A DNA stretch of 64,000 nt, from NCBI GenBank assembly GCA_951799445.1, contig OX637287.1, forward strand, positions 46,777,724 to 46,841,723. The letters are read 5' to 3'. This stretch comes from Pseudisothecium myosuroides (taxonomy: Eukaryota; Streptophyta; Bryopsida; Hypnales; Lembophyllaceae). Positions within the stretch are counted from its first letter, which is position 1, and the number at the start of each line of letters is the position of its first letter. The position numbers and the translations under genes were made by a program. The notes under the pieces were generated by a model, which was not told where the DNA came from, did no database searches, and saw nothing but the letters and a program-made list of their open reading frames with translations. This document shows positions 43,596-54,850 of the stretch, in pieces.

Positions 43596-46500
43596 GGTTT
43601 AGAGGAAGCCTACATTCAACAAAAGGTCAGAAAAAACATGCATGAGCTCCATCCACAAAGAGCGCTAAAGATGGATACAGACAAGAGAGGGACAAATTAG
43701 AAGGACTTACCATTTTGTGCAGGTGGAACTCCTGCAATGCAATGTGGGAAGTTGGCGATGGGCGGCGTCACTCAAGCTGTGCAAGAAAACAATGGCCTCA
43801 AAAATCAAAAACCGAAAACCACATGGCCCAAACGAACATGAAGAACAAAGAGAACAGAGGATCGCTTTCCTAGAAGCACAAACACAAAAATCAAACGCAG
43901 AGCACGCAGACAACAACCACGATTAAAGAAAGACGAAGACAGTACCCGATCGCTAGATTGGCAGCCCCCCTCGATTGAACTTCAGGATTTGGCGGCGCTC
44001 ACCCAACCACTGATTTCGCAAGAGCACAGGCACGGAAAATCAAATTCCACGAACAAAGGATGTGCGGAATAGCAGCCCATTTGATAAACACGCAAAATGA
44101 AACAAAATCAGGAAAATCCAACATCAATTTCAGACCATCAGCACTCACGGTGAACCTGCGAAAATAGAAACGGAAGTGCGCTATTGGAAAGGAATTCAAA
44201 ACCCCACAAAAAACGAGAAGTCGCGTATGAAAGTTGAGCGCGCACCTGCCCGTAGTGGCGTCCATGACCTTTGCCCGCACAAACGCCACACCCAAAATGT
44301 AGCCTGCCAAAAGCTACAAAATAGCACTCTTCAGCAGAAAAACACGGCGCCAACAACGAGGAAGTAATCAACGGCGATCGCTGTGCCAAAAGACGGCGCC
44401 AATGATGAGGAAGTAGAAAACGACGGAGGCAGCAGAAAAAGACGGCGCAAACTACAAAGACCAGAATTTGATCAGCAAAGGAGCAATGCAGGGTTGAAGG
44501 AAGCACTTGGAGCAGCAGCACGCATCTCTAAGTACGCAGAAGTGGCCACCAATCTTTGCAGCAGACCCTGGCGCAAGAGAGAAATGAAGAGGACGTCAAA
44601 GAAGGTAAGAGTTTCCTAATCACCATGTCAATTCCTGGGGAGCATACCCGACAATTGTATGTGATTGAATTTCTTGGGGAGATTCAGGGGATCATCTAAA
44701 GTTCAGTAGCGTGGATTCCTGGCTGTCTCAATTCTGTCACTGAGTCTGTCACTTGCTTTTCTATGAATTAACAACCTCCCTAAATCCAAAAAGTAGGCTC
44801 CTGAAGCTATTTCGACTGAGCATTAATATAGTAGAAACCTGCCTCTACTTGTGTACAATGAATAACAAAATTGCTAATGAAAGTAAGAGAAAAGAATGCA
44901 ACAACAGCCAAAAAAAGGGTTTAGGGGCAAAGGCAAATTGGAGCGCCCTACCTGAGTTTGGGCCGCCCATTTCGACGATGACAAGCGTGGCATTTCCAGC
45001 ACGACAAAGCTGCAAAATTCAAATAAAAAAAAACAAGTATTTTAAGAAAATGGGAATCCAATTAACCCTGAGGAATTCTAAACCCCAGACAGCAAGACTG
45101 AAACAAAAGTAATGATTAGACCCAAATGCTGTTAGGGTTTAAGGGCGACGTGGATAATCCGAACTTGTACACGCTCCTGCCTTCACTGTGAATGCGCGCT
45201 GGAAATCGAGAGGGTGTCAGCCGCAGTGCCGGTTTTCTGGGGGAGGCTCCACAAGCTGGCTGTGCAATCATCATCATTTGATCCGACTTTGCAGCACACC
45301 GGAAGATGAAGCCACCTGCACAGAGAGGACGAACAGAAGCACAACCTGCGCCAGCCCAAGCGGAGAAGGAGACAAGAAAAACGAGCGCTGCGACTACAAA
45401 ATACAAGCACAGAGGGGAAGCAAAATAGGGTATGCGTCTTCAACCCTAAACCCTGACCTCCGATTCACAGAAGGAAGTAAACTGTTCTTGGAATAAGTGA
45501 ACCCATGTCAAAGTGGAACCCGAACTAGAAGGACAAGTGGACTGGTAAGTTCAGGTCCCCAAAAATTGAGAATCCAAACCCAAATGGGATGAGACCTCAA
45601 AAAAATTGGGGGTCCAAACACTAATGAAATGAACCCCCAGAAATTAGGAACCGAAGATAAATGAATTGGCCCCCCAGAATATAAATCAGAAAACCAAACA
45701 GTAATGAAATGCATCCACCAAAAAAAATGGGGAACAAAAAAATAATTCATTGAACCTCCCTAAACAATTTAGGGACCCTAACACTAATGAAATGGAACCA
45801 CCAAAAAAAATCGGGAACAAAAAAATAATTAATTGAACCTCCCTAAACAATTTAGGGACCCTAACACTAATGAAATGAGCCCCAGAAAAAAATACTGGGA
45901 ACCCAAAACAAGGGAATTGAACCCGCCAATAGAAAATGAGAAACCCATCCACTAATGAAATGAATGAAGTGAGTACAGTTCAAACCCAAACAGAAAGTGA
46001 AGGCCCATTAAAAAAATGTGATCCCACCTACTAGCCAAAATGAAACAGCAAAGAATAGAAACCCAAACAGAAATGAAAGGTAATTACAAAAAAAGGACCC
46101 CCACACAGATCAAAATGTTTAAGAAAGGAAGGAATCCAAACAGTAATACAATGTCCGAGATAATGGTCCCAGATGCCATAACTTTGGCTAAAAAAAATTG
46201 GGAACCTAAACAGTAATACAACAAAGCAAAGATGATCCTAAGTCGTAAGCCAAAGAAATTAATGAACCAAAGAACACCCTAAACCAAAACAAAATCACTT
46301 GCTAATAAATACAAAATGCCCAGGAAATATGTAAACAGGCAAAATCCAAACTGGACTGGCGAGGACAGAGTTTGTGCACTTGCGAAACAACAAATTGGGA
46401 ATCCGCTCGCTGGAGTGACAATATGCAAGCTCAGTGTAACTTACCAGGGAAGAGAACGGAAGTATACCACGAAAGCATCGCCTTGAAGAGAACGGAAGTA

Positions 46501-46620
46501 TACCCTCCAGGCCAGACATCCCATTCACGGTTTGTCTGTACACTTAGGAACTACCATTGCCGATGTCAATGGACTCCGCAGCACATGCTAACATCGGTAC
46601 AAGAAGGCAAGGATTTCTGT
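43596..46620. other. Middle of the 12.1-kb transposon, no confident gene
   Basis: 43.7-44.6 kb is GC-richer, with several short open frames but no domain. 45480-46300 is A-rich and built of decayed tandem repeats; two clear units about 83 bp apart start near 45731 and 45814 ('gggaacaaaaaaataatt', 'gaacctccctaaacaattta', 'ccctaacactaatgaaatg'). Nothing else is recognised. Confidence 0.45.
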
Positions 46621-47607
46621 TCACTGGTTTCTGTCGGACACAAACTTTTCCAACTGCTCAGCGTCATTTCTATCTAGTGAGTATACTTCATTTATAGGAT
46701 TGTAGCTCATGGTCACTGTACAAATTATACAATCTACATCAATCCATTGGCTATCGGTGTGGTCATATTTAAATTTGTCTTGGCCAAGGTGCTTTCTGTA
46801 GTACTGCAGCATAACTTCAATGTGAGGGTTGTGAGGATTGCGCTTCCCGTTTTCCTCCATTCTTGCCAAAAGGTCAACTAGTTGCCGTAGTACCCCAAAC
46901 TGCCTCCCATTGCGCCGCCTCATGGCCTGCACGTTGCCCACCCACCACGCACCCTCATCTACAGCGCTCAAAATGTTAGTAGCAACTCCTAGGGCAGCTG
47001 CATTGGGTGGACGACCTCTTTTACGCTTCGCAGCAGATTTGACAGTAGAAGACAGTCTGGTTGTGCTCCTTTGAACGAAGTGCACTCCACAATCTGAGCC
47101 TATGCATAACAAACCTGTCCCGGATGACAAGCCTGCTCTCACACAATTGTCATGATTGTTGAACGCAATATTGTGCTTAATTCTAGCAAGCCTATCTTTT
47201 GATAGGAAGCGGTTACCATTCAGCTGTGACACCAGTGTCGACTTGTAGATGCAATGACCCTCGAGTTCTACCGTTGCCTTAATCTTGTCATCGGTCTGAG
47301 TCAACGGAACCTGCGCCTCAACCCGATTCAAGACATCTATTATCGCATCTCGGGTTTCTTCCTCCAACATAGCAGACTGTTCCGCCCCATCGTCAATGAT
47401 ATCATCTTCAATGGTGTCCCTCATTTGGGGTGCAACTCTGTTATCGGAAGAGGATGCTTTAGTATCTTGTAACCGGTCCCGTAACACCTCCGAGTCACCA
47501 TCCTCACCCGATGTTGGTCTTGCACTGGGTTTGTAGGCAAAGCTTTTGGGATCTGCTCTCTCCACTAACCATGGCTTCTCGAACCAAATTTTTTTTTTGC
47601 TTGACAT
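46621..47607 (-). CDS. C-terminal part of the transposase-like protein, one frame off
   Basis: A 328-codon frame overlapping the end of the upstream transposase frame. It continues that protein after a run of ten adenines (47589-47598 on the plus strand as T10): upstream reads CQAKKKFGSRSHG and stop, this frame reads SSKKKIWFEKPWLVERADP. It has an acidic linker, then an AT-hook-like KRKRGRPP that could touch DNA. A one-base homopolymer difference would make a single ~1,070-residue product. Frame slippage or an assembly/sequencing error are the alternatives. Confidence 0.6.
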   Translation of the reverse strand: MSSKKKIWFEKPWLVERADPKSFAYKPSARPTSGEDGDSEVLRDRLQDTKASSSDNRVAPQMRDTIEDDIIDDGAEQSAMLEEETRDAIIDVLNRVEAQVPLTQTDDKIKATVELEGHCIYKSTLVSQLNGNRFLSKDRLARIKHNIAFNNHDNCVRAGLSSGTGLLCIGSDCGVHFVQRSTTRLSSTVKSAAKRKRGRPPNAAALGVATNILSAVDEGAWWVGNVQAMRRRNGRQFGVLRQLVDLLARMEENGKRNPHNPHIEVMLQYYRKHLGQDKFKYDHTDSQWIDVDCIICTVTMSYNPINEVYSLDRNDAEQLEKFVSDRNQ

Positions 47608-50065
47608 TGAGAACTGGGCGCCATGTTCACAGATCGCAGCATGCTTTGGGCTTGTTTGAAACCTTCTTGTAGCGCGGCTATTACCTCCGCATTAGATGAA
47701 ATCAAATTGTAGTCGCCCAGATTGTAGCGGTCCTCGCCAGGATGCAGCGGATGCAGGGATTCCCAGACATTGTCCATTTTGTTGTGTAGCTTCTCAAATG
47801 TAATACCGTTCTTGCCATATTCAACAGCTGATATGTGGTTCAGCGTATTCGCAGTATTCACCAACTCATGGAAGTTATATACACGTTCCAGGCCATTCAT
47901 TCCACCAATCCTTGAAAAGAAAATCTCACATGAATCACTTCCTGTCAAATGGAGCGGGACAGCTAATTCCGGGCACCTGTCTCTGAAATGGCAAATTAGC
48001 AGAACCACAAAGTGACATGATAACTGAATATCCAAAAAGCATTGCAGACTTACAAAGTTTTTGGCCTCTACCAGCCTCTGCGAATTTCCTAGAACACCAT
48101 GATCTCCGTTGTGCAACCATAGCCTCCAAAGCCTAAAAAAAAAGGACACTTTGCCACACAAGACTATCCTAGAACAAAGGTCCAACCTAGGAGAACAGAA
48201 AATGTCTATGTAGTTTCCACATATCTCCAAATAGAACTCAGTTCCCAGGGTTCTTTTGCGATGTGGGTAATTCAAATCCCGCATCTTTGCCAAATATGAG
48301 CGGACTCTAGATTGACATAATCTCTGTGCTGCTGCCCAGTTCTGGCGGTCTCTTCTCTCAACGTCCTCTAGTTTCAAACCGTGCTCTTCTGCCGTGAATT
48401 CATAGAACACCTGTTCTATGTGACCGTGGAGACACAAATCTCCTCCCAGTTGTAGTGTTCTTGCAGCGGAAAGGAGAGGGTTAATTAATTTTTTGCCATT
48501 ATGAATATAGTCTTGGTCGTGCAATCCCTTAGCGTTCCCCTTGTCATCTAAAGATGCTATGAACATCCAGCCATCCCAACCCACGCCAAGACGAGTTCCT
48601 AAACCACTCTTATAATCTGCTAACATTAATTGTCTCCTCCTGGAATCGCCGTCGCTTGCATGGCCGATGATAGGACCCACAGCAAGAAGGCAATCTTTTT
48701 CCCACACTTTGTCAATGATCTCCCACTGATTCCTAACCCAAGCTGAATTGAAACAATTGCAGGTACAACATGCAACGAGAACAAGACGTGGAAGTTTGTT
48801 GTGCAAAGGGTTAACAACCACTACCCGAGCGAACGTGCCTTTTGTATTCAAAGAAAACGAATCTACAAGTTTGAGGTATCCCTCCTCACCACTGCCAACA
48901 ACTGGTCTGAACCCGGACACACAGAGATGGCTTTCAGATGGTCCATAGAACCCAACAAGTGTATCCCACCTTGCTTCCCATGCCACTCTTCCTTTCACTT
49001 TGGTTTCATCCTCAGCTAGTATTACTGGTATAGGACCTACAATGTTATGCGCAGCCTTGGCATCAGTGTAAATCTGCGCCACAGTTGCAAAAATGTGGGA
49101 GTGCTCCCCGGGTATAAATTGGACTCCTTTCTTAACGTCCCGTTTTACTTGACCGTAGTTTGGACCCGCAAAATTCAACGCAAATAAGTCGACCATTCTA
49201 CGACCACCGTACACCTTCATGACCTCCCCGAGACACCTACTGTTGTCACTATATCGGTTTCCTCTGTAATCACGATTCACATTCTGCGCAACGTCACTAA
49301 GAAAGTCCCATAATGCAGGCTTCCCACCGAATGCACCTGATCTATGAGTGTTAAGGATACTATGACAAAATTTTATGACATTATGACTACTAGTTGTATC
49401 TCTTGCGATTTCACGCAAGCTTGGTCTCTTGACTTTGAGCTGGACAATCCTAGCCCTTGCCGACAAGTGCAGTAGTTTTTCAGCTTTTAGCTTTCTACGT
49501 AGGTCCCGACCATGCTTTGCAAGCTCTGAAATGGACAAATACCCTAGTCGTCTTCCTGCTCCACTGCTTCTGGTCCCCCTTTTTTCAAGACTGACATCTT
49601 CTCTTACAACTCGTTTGCGGAAGTCATTTTCCATTGGAATTCCAGAGCACATGGAGCAAGAAAAATTTGTGAAGCCAACCCCAGAATAGTCGACCCTGCT
49701 ACACGACCAGTGTCTAAACGTACCATCAATTTGAACTATTTCACCGTCCCTAACAAAAGTAGCAGTAACATGTGGCTCAGGATACCATAATCCGCCCACA
49801 TGAGGATTCTGAAGCAGTTCCCTCACGCCATATGAAACACCACCATAACTACAAGTGGGACCCCGAAAACCCCAACACAGAAAAGGCAGAAAAGCATTTT
49901 GATCGAAGCCAGGAGACTCACCGTTTTCAATGTCGACAGTACCAGATCCAGTCCTCCACCATCTCCCAAGGTCGGGTTGGTTCGAATGGACACTAACCCT
50001 AGATGAAGTTGAAGGCCGCCTCCTCCGTCCACTGAGAATTGGAGCTCGCTAATTTGGCGTGGCAT
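47565..50065 (-). CDS. DDE-type transposase-like core protein of the 12.1-kb element
   Basis: The open frame runs from a GTG/other codon near 49826 to 47565 (753 residues), and the same frame is open further upstream to about 49900. The N-terminus has Cys pairs (FSCSMCSGIP). The core shows AEDETKVKGRVAWE at about 271-284, HASDGDSRRR at 389-398, QDYIHNGKKLINPLL around 438-452 and GSDSCEIFFSRI at 629-640. D272/D273, D392 and E634 are candidate DDE catalytic residues in an RNase H-like fold. The pattern recalls large uncharacterised transposon proteins of mosses, algae and some animals (P/THAP9-like in the order of motifs); the exact family is not settled. Joining to the zinc-finger frame upstream needs an intron or frame change at 50070-49850 that I could not place. 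Confidence 0.65.
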
Positions 50066-50069
50066 TAGA

Positions 50070-51116
50070 TTATTCTATGGTGTGCAAGTGCTTCGCCGAC
50101 GCCAAGTGATGGTGCAAATTTGATTCCAAATTGTGTTTAGGCGGACACAGACTCAACAAGTCACGACAGTAAAAGCATTGTACCTTCATCCAGAAACTCT
50201 TCGGGGTGGAGTCCTTGAAAGATCCAAACACGCTGAATGGCTTTTGGGAATCCCCTAAATTGTCATTAATTCCGTCCATAATAGAAACTCCATCCTGTAT
50301 GAGTTTTTTATGCATCTCTGGAGTCAAAGGAACCGCCTTCCCTTTTGGAGCAACTGATTGCGGATGATCAGCATATTGCACGTCATTGTGCGCACACCAG
50401 TTTCTGACATGGTTGGTAGTAAGCAAGTGTTTGGATCTGAAATTGTTAAACAGATTTTGGATGTTGATTTTGTCATGCTTCCCACTGTCCCCTCCGATCT
50501 CCTTCTGGCATTCAACGCAGAAAATCTTCACTATGCCATTCCCGTTAAAATCAGAAGTCCGGAGCACCCGCCAATTATCTTCTTGTGATGAACACTTCAA
50601 ATCCCTCTTCATCTTCTCTGCTTGGTCGAGGTAGCATTCCCAAAGCTCATTGGAAATCAGAGTGGAATTGAGCTGGTGCTGAACAGGATCAGTAACCGCA
50701 GATGAACCAGTAACCCTAGAAGATCCTAGGGGATCCAAAACCTGCACTTCACCTCGTTCATCTAGGATGGAGAAATCACCATCTGCCACCGCTGCTGCTT
50801 CACTTTGTAATGCATCATCTAACGTTCCCGCTGGACTTTGGGCAGCATCGTCCTGCAGTCGACGCCGTTTGGAAGGCTCGTCTTCCTCACACCGCAAAGG
50901 CAAGACGTAAATATCAGCAACAACATCGTTCAAGCATTCCATCTTCACCCTTATTCTGCAGCGCTCCTTGTTATCCCAAAACACAAACGACCACTCCAAT
51001 GCTTGTTTGTCCTCCAAACGAACTTGTAGGGAAGTGTGAGCTCCCAATTTGTCACTTGGGACTCGTAGAATTATTTTTTTGGAAATTTGCAATTTAAAGT
51101 TGATAAAAGTATACAA
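50070..51116 (-). CDS. N-terminal zinc-finger segment of the transposase gene
   Basis: A 348-residue frame. It carries a basic nuclear-localisation-like SKRRRLQ, then two C2H2-type fingers: CVECQKEIGG with the histidines of FRSKHLLTTNHVRNW, and CFYCRDLLSLC with HHHLASAKHLH. BED/C2H2 fingers at the N-terminus of transposases bind the terminal repeats, which suits its place directly upstream of the DDE-like core on the same strand. It may also be a separate gene. The true start may be downstream of 51116. Confidence 0.55.
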   Translation of the reverse strand: MYTFINFKLQISKKIILRVPSDKLGAHTSLQVRLEDKQALEWSFVFWDNKERCRIRVKMECLNDVVADIYVLPLRCEEDEPSKRRRLQDDAAQSPAGTLDDALQSEAAAVADGDFSILDERGEVQVLDPLGSSRVTGSSAVTDPVQHQLNSTLISNELWECYLDQAEKMKRDLKCSSQEDNWRVLRTSDFNGNGIVKIFCVECQKEIGGDSGKHDKINIQNLFNNFRSKHLLTTNHVRNWCAHNDVQYADHPQSVAPKGKAVPLTPEMHKKLIQDGVSIMDGINDNLGDSQKPFSVFGSFKDSTPKSFWMKVQCFYCRDLLSLCPPKHNLESNLHHHLASAKHLHTIE

Positions 51117-53957
51117 AAATCCATAAAAAGAGTGTAGAACCGAAATAGGGTTGTGTCATACCCATTATAGTATTTGGTCTAGATTTGTGTTTTTTACTTA
51201 GAATCCCCCAAACCTTGCCTAAAATGGTATAAAAATAACGAAGAGGTTAGATTTGGAGGATTCGAGTCACACAGCCCCAAAAGGGCTAAATCCCACCACG
51301 AATGTGGCGATTCATGGCTAGGTCGATCCGAGGGATCCACAGCGAGGCCACTAGGTTGGGTCCTAGAGTTAGATTTAGAATTCCCCATTAGATCGACGAA
51401 TTCCCAAAATCCCAATTGTTAGCATGCAGGAGCCACTCACGCAAGACCGGGCCTGTGGAGGAATCTACAGCCCAAGGATGGTGTTCTAGGGTGAATCCCA
51501 TGCCAGGAGTCCAACGGCGAAATCGGTTCGCCAAGATTCTTCCATCTGCAGAAGATTCCCGCACCGTCGCTAATTCAAGGAGATGTCCAGTTTAAATCTC
51601 CATTGACCAATCGTGCCAGGTACGAAAACACACCCGCACGTCTTCCATGCAACTCCCTGAGAGGTCACGTGAAAAATCCCGGCATCTTCCGACTTGCAGA
51701 AGAACCTTTTTCCGGGTGGTCAACCCTCCTAACCTCCAACGGGAATTTCATGGAAATTACCCAGGTTACAATAAAATCTCACTAAAAATTAGACTAGCTT
51801 GTTTTATGTTAATAATGCGCTCCGTGAAGTTTCACGACATTCCGATAGCGGCAAGTACCCGAACCGACGAGATTCCTCGGGAATTAACCACGTGGCGGGT
51901 CCCCGCCACGTTGACTGGCATTCCGGGACCATACGATGGCGAAACGAAGTCAACCAAAAGTCCTTCCCGACTCTCTCGCACCTACCGGAGACCCTAGGCT
52001 ATTCACATTTCTCAAAATAGGAGACCCCCAAGATCTAGGATTTTACCACGATTTGGTTTTTAAACTAAATTAGCCTACGATGGGTTTTTGGCCTCGGTAC
52101 GGGGGGTAGGGGGATCTAGGACTAACACGGCGTTCTGGATCCAACGGCGCAATCCGTTCGGCGATTGGAGCTAATCTCCAAAAGTTAGGATGTTGGTTCA
52201 GCATAGATGGTAGAAGTAAAATTTTAGAGTTAGTAGAAAAAATCTAGAGTCAAAGTGAAAACGTAGCGTCAAACCTAGAGGTTAAAATTTGGGATTAATT
52301 TTAGAAGTAAAAATTTAGAGTTAAAAGTCAAAAACCTAGAGTTAAATTAGGAGTAAAATCTACAGTGAAGAGGGTAAATCCTAGAGTAGTTTAGAAATAA
52401 GTACATAGAATTAGAGGTGAAACTTAGAATTATCTTAGAAGGTTAAAACTTGGAAGTTAGGAGTTGACGTTGATTTAGAAGTAAAAACTTAGAGTTAAAA
52501 GTTGAAACATAGAGTTAAAATTCAAGGGTAAATCCTAGAGTTAATTTAGGAGTAAAGACTTAGAGTTGAAGTCAGAACATAGAGTCAACTTTAGAAGGTA
52601 AATTTTAGAGTTAGTCTAGGAGTAAAAACTTGGAGTCAAAAGTCAAAACAAAGTCAAACGGTAGCATTAAATTTTGAAGTTAAATTCTCTAATTAGTTTG
52701 GGAAGCTAAAAACCTAAAGTATACATAGAAGTTAAAAGTTAGAGCAAGAATTGGAACTTTAGGGGTAGCTTTTAAAAGTAGAACTTCTAGGTGGAATCTT
52801 AGAAACCCAAGATAGTATTAGGGGTTCATGGAAGGAACATAGGGGTTCCCCTTTTTACGTAGTTAGGAACGTTAGAAATGACGCCAACTACCCCGTCCAC
52901 CCTCGACATAGGATAGATAGTTAGGGAATTAGAAATATACCATTACCCCTGAGCTTGCAGTTACCTTGTGAGTTATTACATGCATTACTAATTATTCGCT
53001 GCCATCCACGAAACTTAGGAAACGTTAGCAAAAAAGATCCATTGCTTGGAAGGCACAGTGGACCACGCTCACAACACCCCCATATATTAAAAAAGTGGAT
53101 AAAGGCATAGAACCTGGTCAGTGTTCGCTCTATTACCAAGGGTGGGTAATCTTGCGCCCACAGGAAGCATATGTTTTGTCTGCCAAGATCTTGACCTTGC
53201 TGTAGAAGACGGGAATCCCAAAATTTGCGTCCATCGTCCAAATCTTCACCTGCTGGGCCATGTTTTTGCAAAACCTAATGCACTCCACGGCCCAAGAAAA
53301 AGACGTCAAGAACTATCTTCAGAAATTCAAGTAGAAACCCTAAACCCTAAACAGAGTTCTTTGAAAAATGGAAGTAGAATTACCTGTTCGGGGAGGTCTT
53401 GAAGTTGGTTGATTCTCTTCCAAATTTCGTGCGCTTCAAACATCAACCCAACAACATATCTGCTAAACCCTGCATCCTTCAACCCAAAGCAACTCACGCG
53501 ACAAACCCGACCGATATGGCAAACAACAACTACTCCGGAGCGCCAAACCTGAAGCCAGAACAACGTCCACAACGCGCGCCAACAGAACCAACGGCAAGCG
53601 ACACAGGCAGACCGTGACCCTGAAACCTGACTCGTCCTTCAAGTGACGTGAAATTCATCCCCGAACCCTGACAAGATGGAGTGTACTTTTCATCCAGGCA
53701 GCCTAAACCCAGCTGTATAAAACGTATTCTATTAATGACAAGACATGGGATCCAATTTTGCAGACCCTTAATCACATGTAATAATTTTGAGTGGCCCATA
53801 TTTTTAAGCACCCTAAATTATTTATATTGGGTCTCCCACTTTCCATGTTCCCTAATTTTATTTATAAGTCTTTTATAAATTTTATCTGAAATGAATAAAA
53901 TGCTCCCTATATTATGCCGCACGTAGTTTTGAAAATGCGCTAAGTGAACTCCCCGGG
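51117..53957. other. Right non-coding arm of the 12.1-kb transposon
   Basis: 51.1-52.1 kb is of mixed composition and probably holds the transposase promoter and leader. 52200-52800 is a purine-rich run of decayed short repeats built on 'tagagttaaaa' and 'ttaggagtaaa'. At 53335-53352 there is a short telomere-like run, AAACCCTAAACCCTAAAC. No coding sequence is recognised. Confidence 0.5.
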
Positions 53958-54842
53958 TTCTGTATCTTTTCACTCTCTCCATCAATCCTGTAAACAATTG
54001 CACATTCATAGATATTTGCTTCCACTTCCACTTGTTCTTCATGTGTTGCCTCAGAGTTCATCCCTTCCACCATTTCTTTTCTCTTTTCTTGAGTTTGTGT
54101 GGAGTGGGCTTCTTTCTTCGAGCTCTTCACCTCCTCTAACTCATTTTCCACCATATCTTGACATTCCATGAGACACTCACTCTTGGTAGCAATATTTTTC
54201 TTGCCAATTGCACAAGCTTCAACAAACATATGTAAAGTTCTTCCACCATCTAATGGTTGATCTCCTTGTGACCTCTTCAATTTGCTCATTTCTACTCTCA
54301 AATCTCAAATACCTTTGATAAGCTCATCAAGAGCACCTTCATCAGTTGTCTTGACGTTCTTTGAAGTTGATGGTGAAGGTGTAGGGGCCACTGATACTTT
54401 AGGAGTTTTTGCGACTGGCACAGGTGCTGCATCTATCCATGCAGCCACACCATTGGATCTCATCCTTCGTTGCTTTGCTACTAAAATAACCGTCTCTTCC
54501 ACCCTCCTCCAATCATTAGTAAAGCCTCCTTCTGTAGTTTGATCTCCAAGAAGCAACAGAAGCCTATCATCCAATGCATCGTCAACTGCTTGCAAAAATA
54601 ATTCCGCCTTTCTAGTTTCAAGAAGGCGTCTTTCTACCGATGGCAATACACTATATTTCTTTTTAAATTCCCGCAACAATTCATTTGGACCCATATCATT
54701 CCCAGATTGTTGTTCTATCCAATCAAGAAAAGACTTCCTAGTCATTCTTTTCGCGTCTTCATCAAAGTATTTATTCCTCAATCTCTCATCAAATCTTGCC
54801 CACAAGGTTACATCCTCCCGAATTTCTCACACCCTCTCACGA
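53958..54842 (-). pseudogene. GAG-like frame of the LTR retroelement, central part
   Basis: The frame reads WARFDERLRNKYFDEDAKRM, FLDWIEQQSG, MGPNELLREFKKKY, RKAELFLQAVDDALDDR and VAAWIDAA, resembling GAG-like proteins of moss retroelements. Two in-frame TGA codons break it: one near 54829 just upstream of LWARF, and one at 54305-54307 between ELIKGI and DLRVEM. After ANIYECAIVYRIDGE it runs into the inserted 12.1-kb transposon. No zinc knuckle is seen. Confidence 0.65.
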
Positions 54843-54850
54843 ATTTCAGA

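Larger units (their letters stand above)
41815..53957. mobile_element. 12.1-kb TIR DNA transposon with transposase gene and 8-bp target duplication
   Basis: The left end CTCGGGGAGGTCACTCTTAG, then ACCACGTGCGGCG, faces the inverted right end CCCGGGGAGTTCACTTAGCG, then ACTACGTGCGGC. The flanks TTATGTAT (41807-41814) and TTCTGTAT (53958-53965) agree at 7 of 8 positions. The terminal ~100 bp on both sides match the 1467-bp member at 54851-56317, so the two are relatives. The element carries, on the minus strand, a transposase-type gene (51116-46621) and an unknown gene (43554-43032). An 8-bp duplication is usual for hAT and P-type elements. The protein lacks an obvious hAT C-terminal dimerisation signature, so the superfamily is left open. 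Confidence 0.7.

Noticed and set aside
47980..48230. Possible introns within the transposase frame (good-looking GTAAGT...CAG pairs)
   Set aside because: The frame stays open through these stretches and the translated sequence there (SFFFRLWRLWL, LSCHFVVLL) fits the protein's core, so they are taken as coding.
41815..53957. Assigning the 12.1-kb element firmly to hAT
   Set aside because: The 8-bp duplication alone is not enough; P-type elements also make 8 bp, and no hAT C-terminal dimerisation signature was recognised.
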